Part shown: in pieces, positions 61,457 through 64,000 of the stretch
Layout of the letters: the number at the start of each line of letters is the position of its first letter
Numbering within the stretch: position 1 is the stretch's first letter
The notes under the pieces: model-generated
Seen by the model: only the letters and a program-made list of their open reading frames with translations
Database searches by the model: none
Told to the model about the DNA's origin: nothing
Position numbers and translations under genes: made by a program
DNA from: Bog-113 sp965226755
Lineage (GTDB): Bacteria; Acidobacteriota; Terriglobia; Bryobacterales; Bryobacteraceae
DNA: 64,000 nt
Direction: 5' to 3'
Assembly (NCBI GenBank): GCA_965226755.1
Contig: CBDDDT010000002.1
Span: 62,001 to 126,000, forward strand

Positions 61457-64000
61457 TTACTGAACGATGAGACCGTTCGGCAGCACATCCTCTTCCGTGC
61501 CGGCGACGGCCACGATCGAGTAAGGCTGCACGGCCGCATTCGCCGCAACCGTAACCTGCACGGTGAGCGAGGTCGGACTGTTGACCGTAACCGGTCCAAA
61601 GGTGATGCCCGGCAGGAACGCGAGCGATGTAATCCCCTGGACAAAGTTAGTGTTGACGCCCGTCACGGTCATCGTCACGGACCCGCCGAGCGCGATGGTG
61701 TTCGGGCTGATCATGCTGATAGCCGGGTAGTTGGCCGGCAGCAGCTGGTTGAACGCGCCGCGCATGATGAACAGGGCCATGTCGCCGCGGATGACCGTCT
61801 CGGTCGGGCAGTAGGTGGTCGCCGTGCAGCCCAGGGTGACCTGGTCCTGCTTCAGCCGCTGCACATACGGGAACGCCGGGTCCGTCACCGGAACATCGGT
61901 GAAGTAAGGCACGGGATTGTACTCGAACGGCACGTTGGCCCCGAGACGCGTGCGCACCAGGAAGATGGCCATATCGTCGCGAGTGACTCCGTCGTTCGGG
62001 CAGTAATCCAGCGGCTGCGCGCTGCAGCCGTTAGTGATCCCGAGCTCATACAGCTTCTGGATCCACTGGAATCCGAAGGCGCCCACGGGAACGTCGGCGA
62101 AGTAAGGCGTCGGAGAGTATGTGAAGTTATCGCCTCCGTAGACGGCGCGCACCAGGAAGATCGCCATCTCGGCGCGAGTGACTTCTTCGGTGGGGCAGTA
62201 ATCAAAGGGCACGGCGTTGCAACCGCTGGTGATGCCCTTGCCGTAAAGAAGGTTCACGGCGTCGAAGTAGTAAGCCGACGGCGGAACGTCCGCGAAGATC
62301 TGCTGCGTTCCCCACTCCGTCACGGGCACTACGAAGCCGGCGATCAGGAGGTTGCCGGTGCGCTCCACTCCGCTGGTGTTCGCGGCGATGGTGATCGTGC
62401 CCGAGCCGGAGCCGGTTCCGGCGCCGGGAGTGAGCGTGATCCAGGGCGAATCCGAAGCCGCGCCCCAACCGCAGGACGGGCTGCTGGGGACGACGCTGAA
62501 CGGCACGGAGCCGCCGCCGTCAGCAAAGCTAACCACGCTGGGGACGACGGAGTAAGTGCAGGCCTCGCCGGAATTGGTGAGGGCGAAGTTGACTGCCGAT
62601 GTTCCCACCGACGCGGTCACGTTATAGGAACCGGCGAGACCATTGGCCGTCAGAATCGGGGCGAAGGCGATGCCGTTCGCGCCGCTGACAACGGTGGCCG
62701 TCGTACCGGAACCGGCGAAGAAGCCGCTCGCTCCCGAAGTGGGGGCGGCGAACAGGACGCTGACTCCGGCAGCGGGAGCGCCAAACCCATAGGCTTGCAC
62801 TTCCAACAAGGCCGGGAAGTTGGAACCGGCGGGCGTGGTTTGCGAGCTTCCATTCAGCAATGTGATGGTGGCGGGCCCGTCCAGCAGGACGCTGACCGAA
62901 TCGGCGGTCTCGCTAGCGACGGCGGCCTGGGGTCTTCCATCGCCGTTGAAGTTGGCGATGGCGATCGACACCGGATTGGCGCCGACCACATAAGAAGCAG
63001 GCGCGTTGAACGTCCCGTTGCCGAGGCCGATCAGGACGCTGACGTCGCCGGCCTGGTTGGCGACGATCAGATCCAGAATTCCGTCGCCGTTGAAGTCAGT
63101 CGTCGCGACGTACTGCGTGCCCGCGCCCGAATTCACGGTCACCGCCGCCTGGAAGGAGCCGTTGCCTACGCCCATCAGCATGCTTACGTTCTGGCTGCCC
63201 TGATTGGCGACGGCGAGATCCAGTTTGCCGTCGTGATTGAAATCTCCGACCGCGATCGAGATGGGTCCGACTCCCACCGTGTTGGCGACCGGCGCCTTAA
63301 ACGTGCCGTCGCCGTTGCCGGTGAGAATCCAAACCGTGTTCGCCGTGAAGTCGGCGACCGCCAGATCGACAATACCGTCGCCGTTGAAGTCGCCCGAAGC
63401 GATGAACATGTCGGCCGCGCCTACCTGGAAGTTCGTGGCCTGAGCCAAGGTCCCGTCACCCTTGCCGAGGAAGACGCTGATGTTGCCGCTGTTGCGATTG
63501 GAGGTGGCGACATCGGGAATTCCGTCTCCGTTGAAGTCGGCGACGGTGAGTGAACTGGGACCGGCTCCGGCGCCGTAGAGCGCCGCGGTCTGGAAGGTTC
63601 CGTCGCCGTTGCCGAGCAGAATGCTTACGCCGTTGCTGGCGGAATCGGAGACGGCGACATCCGGCTTGCCGTCGCTGTTGAAGTCCGCGACCACCACCTG
63701 CGTCGGATTGCTTCCAGCGCTGATGTTCTGACCCGCCTGGAAGACGCCCGCGCCCGTGTTCAGCAGGACGCTGACGCCGACGTTGGCGACGACGAGATCG
63801 ACTTTGCCGTCACCGTTGAAATCCGCCGCGGCCACCGAAGTGGGACTGCTTCCAGCCGAACTGGTCAGAGCGGGCAGGAAGGAGAATCCGGGTTGGGCCG
63901 CCACGGACAGGGCGACCGGCGCCGAAAGACTGGTGGCGTTGTCGGCATCGCCGTCAAAGCGGGCGGTGACGACCTGCGAGCCGACCGGGAGGAGCAAGGT
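61457..64000 (-). CDS. VCBS/FG-GAP, BACON and SLH-like surface protein (5' end beyond window)
   Basis: At least 846 residues; the N-terminus lies past the right edge. Seven FG-GAP/VCBS repeats of the DFNGDGxxDLAVAN type come first (for example AAADFNGDGKVDLVVAN), with calcium-type Asp/Asn. An Ig-like piece and a BACON domain follow (CTYSVVPSVVSFADGGGSV, then CGWGAASDSPWITLTPGAG). Next are three SLH-like units, each with FADVP or FTDVP, a GCxAxxxxYCP block and a VTRxxMAIFLVR-type end. The last is an IPT-like domain. It is probably secreted and attached to the surface. The Cys pair in each SLH-like unit (SGCNAVPFDYCP) is unusual and may form disulfides. Confidence 0.88.
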   Translation of the reverse strand, partial: TLLLPVGSQVVTARFDGDADNATSLSAPVALSVAAQPGFSFLPALTSSAGSSPTSVAAADFNGDGKVDLVVANVGVSVLLNTGAGVFQAGQNISAGSNPTQVVVADFNSDGKPDVAVSDSASNGVSILLGNGDGTFQTAALYGAGAGPSSLTVADFNGDGIPDVATSNRNSGNISVFLGKGDGTLAQATNFQVGAADMFIASGDFNGDGIVDLAVADFTANTVWILTGNGDGTFKAPVANTVGVGPISIAVGDFNHDGKLDLAVANQGSQNVSMLMGVGNGSFQAAVTVNSGAGTQYVATTDFNGDGILDLIVANQAGDVSVLIGLGNGTFNAPASYVVGANPVSIAIANFNGDGRPQAAVASETADSVSVLLDGPATITLLNGSSQTTPAGSNFPALLEVQAYGFGAPAAGVSVLFAAPTSGASGFFAGSGTTATVVSGANGIAFAPILTANGLAGSYNVTASVGTSAVNFALTNSGEACTYSVVPSVVSFADGGGSVPFSVVPSSPSCGWGAASDSPWITLTPGAGTGSGSGTITIAANTSGVERTGNLLIAGFVVPVTEWGTQQIFADVPPSAYYFDAVNLLYGKGITSGCNAVPFDYCPTEEVTRAEMAIFLVRAVYGGDNFTYSPTPYFADVPVGAFGFQWIQKLYELGITNGCSAQPLDYCPNDGVTRDDMAIFLVRTRLGANVPFEYNPVPYFTDVPVTDPAFPYVQRLKQDQVTLGCTATTYCPTETVIRGDMALFIMRGAFNQLLPANYPAISMISPNTIALGGSVTMTVTGVNTNFVQGITSLAFLPGITFGPVTVNSPTSLTVQVTVAANAAVQPYSIVAVAGTEEDVLPNGLIVQ

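Noticed and set aside
61316..63553. Long plus-strand frame of 745 codons opposite the VCBS protein
   Set aside because: Repetitive RHGDREV-type translation is the mirror of the FG-GAP repeats; no domain of its own.

Overview
The window looks like a chromosomal segment of a GC-rich acidobacterium of the Solibacter/Bryobacter type. This is inferred from family content and no marker search was run. The pointers are an Oar-like TonB-dependent receptor with an N-terminal carboxypeptidase-regulatory domain, a membrane-anchored winged-helix-like regulator typical of that group, two ECF sigma/anti-sigma pairs, a BlaI plus M56 fusion pair, Tat-signal sugar hydrolases, an M13 peptidase and a VCBS/BACON/SLH surface protein. 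Most of the window is ordinary dense chromosome; I see no prophage, CRISPR array or complete insertion sequence.

Layout. Positions 1-860: a decayed MFS efflux-pump fragment and a cupin. 1121-4810 (minus): a tightly coupled operon of ECF sigma factor, zinc-finger anti-sigma factor and two secreted HEAT-repeat proteins. 4864-10129: moaB, pterin dehydratase, PilZ, a basic small protein, a divergent thyX/dut pair for dTMP synthesis, and an HtrA-like protease. 10545-13406: tRNA-Ala(CGC), tatC, tatA and hpt. 13432-22103 (minus): a long directon with csbD, an HHH protein, kdgK, a GH127 arabinofuranosidase, a class II aldolase, malate synthase, a FmdB zinc ribbon, dacB (PBP4) and an MFS carrier. 22227-22764: a strong promoter, a compact structured RNA with an unusually extended Shine-Dalgarno-like segment and a 13-codon frame, an intrinsic terminator, then rpmE. 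22834-30326: glycosyltransferase, acyP, response regulator, ligA, a diacylglycerol kinase, a small insertion flanked by a duplicated gene junction, rsmA, and a second ECF sigma/anti-sigma pair with a recognisable ECF promoter.

30554-35930: a partial arsenic operon (arsM, a relic of acr3, arsC), amt-glnK for ammonium uptake and nitrogen signalling, a frameshifted secreted protein, and DinB. 36379-40815: two genes of unknown function that share a C-rich leader with an identical 13-mer; the second is a 1113-residue protein with a barrel-like C-terminus. 40812-43219: a BlaI-type repressor and an M56-TPR-TonB fusion under a promoter with three 16-bp dyads at exact 19-bp spacing. 43243-53588: an M20 amidohydrolase and a DUF202 protein, then a minus-strand cluster that reads as a chitin/amino-sugar locus: TonB receptor with a probable CTG start, membrane regulator, sodium/solute symporter and GH20 hexosaminidase. 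53787-64000: ornithine cyclodeaminase-like protein, amidohydrolase, DUF4342, a polytopic membrane protein, M13 peptidase, an oligosaccharide flippase and the VCBS/BACON/SLH protein that runs off the right edge.

The strongest leads for new biology are the structured RNA before rpmE (22262-22480), the periodic triple operator before blaI, the shared leader of the two unknown genes, the ECF/HEAT operon, and the ThyX-like protein whose two halves each keep a different part of the catalytic motif. All assignments rest on reading motifs by eye; no database search was run.
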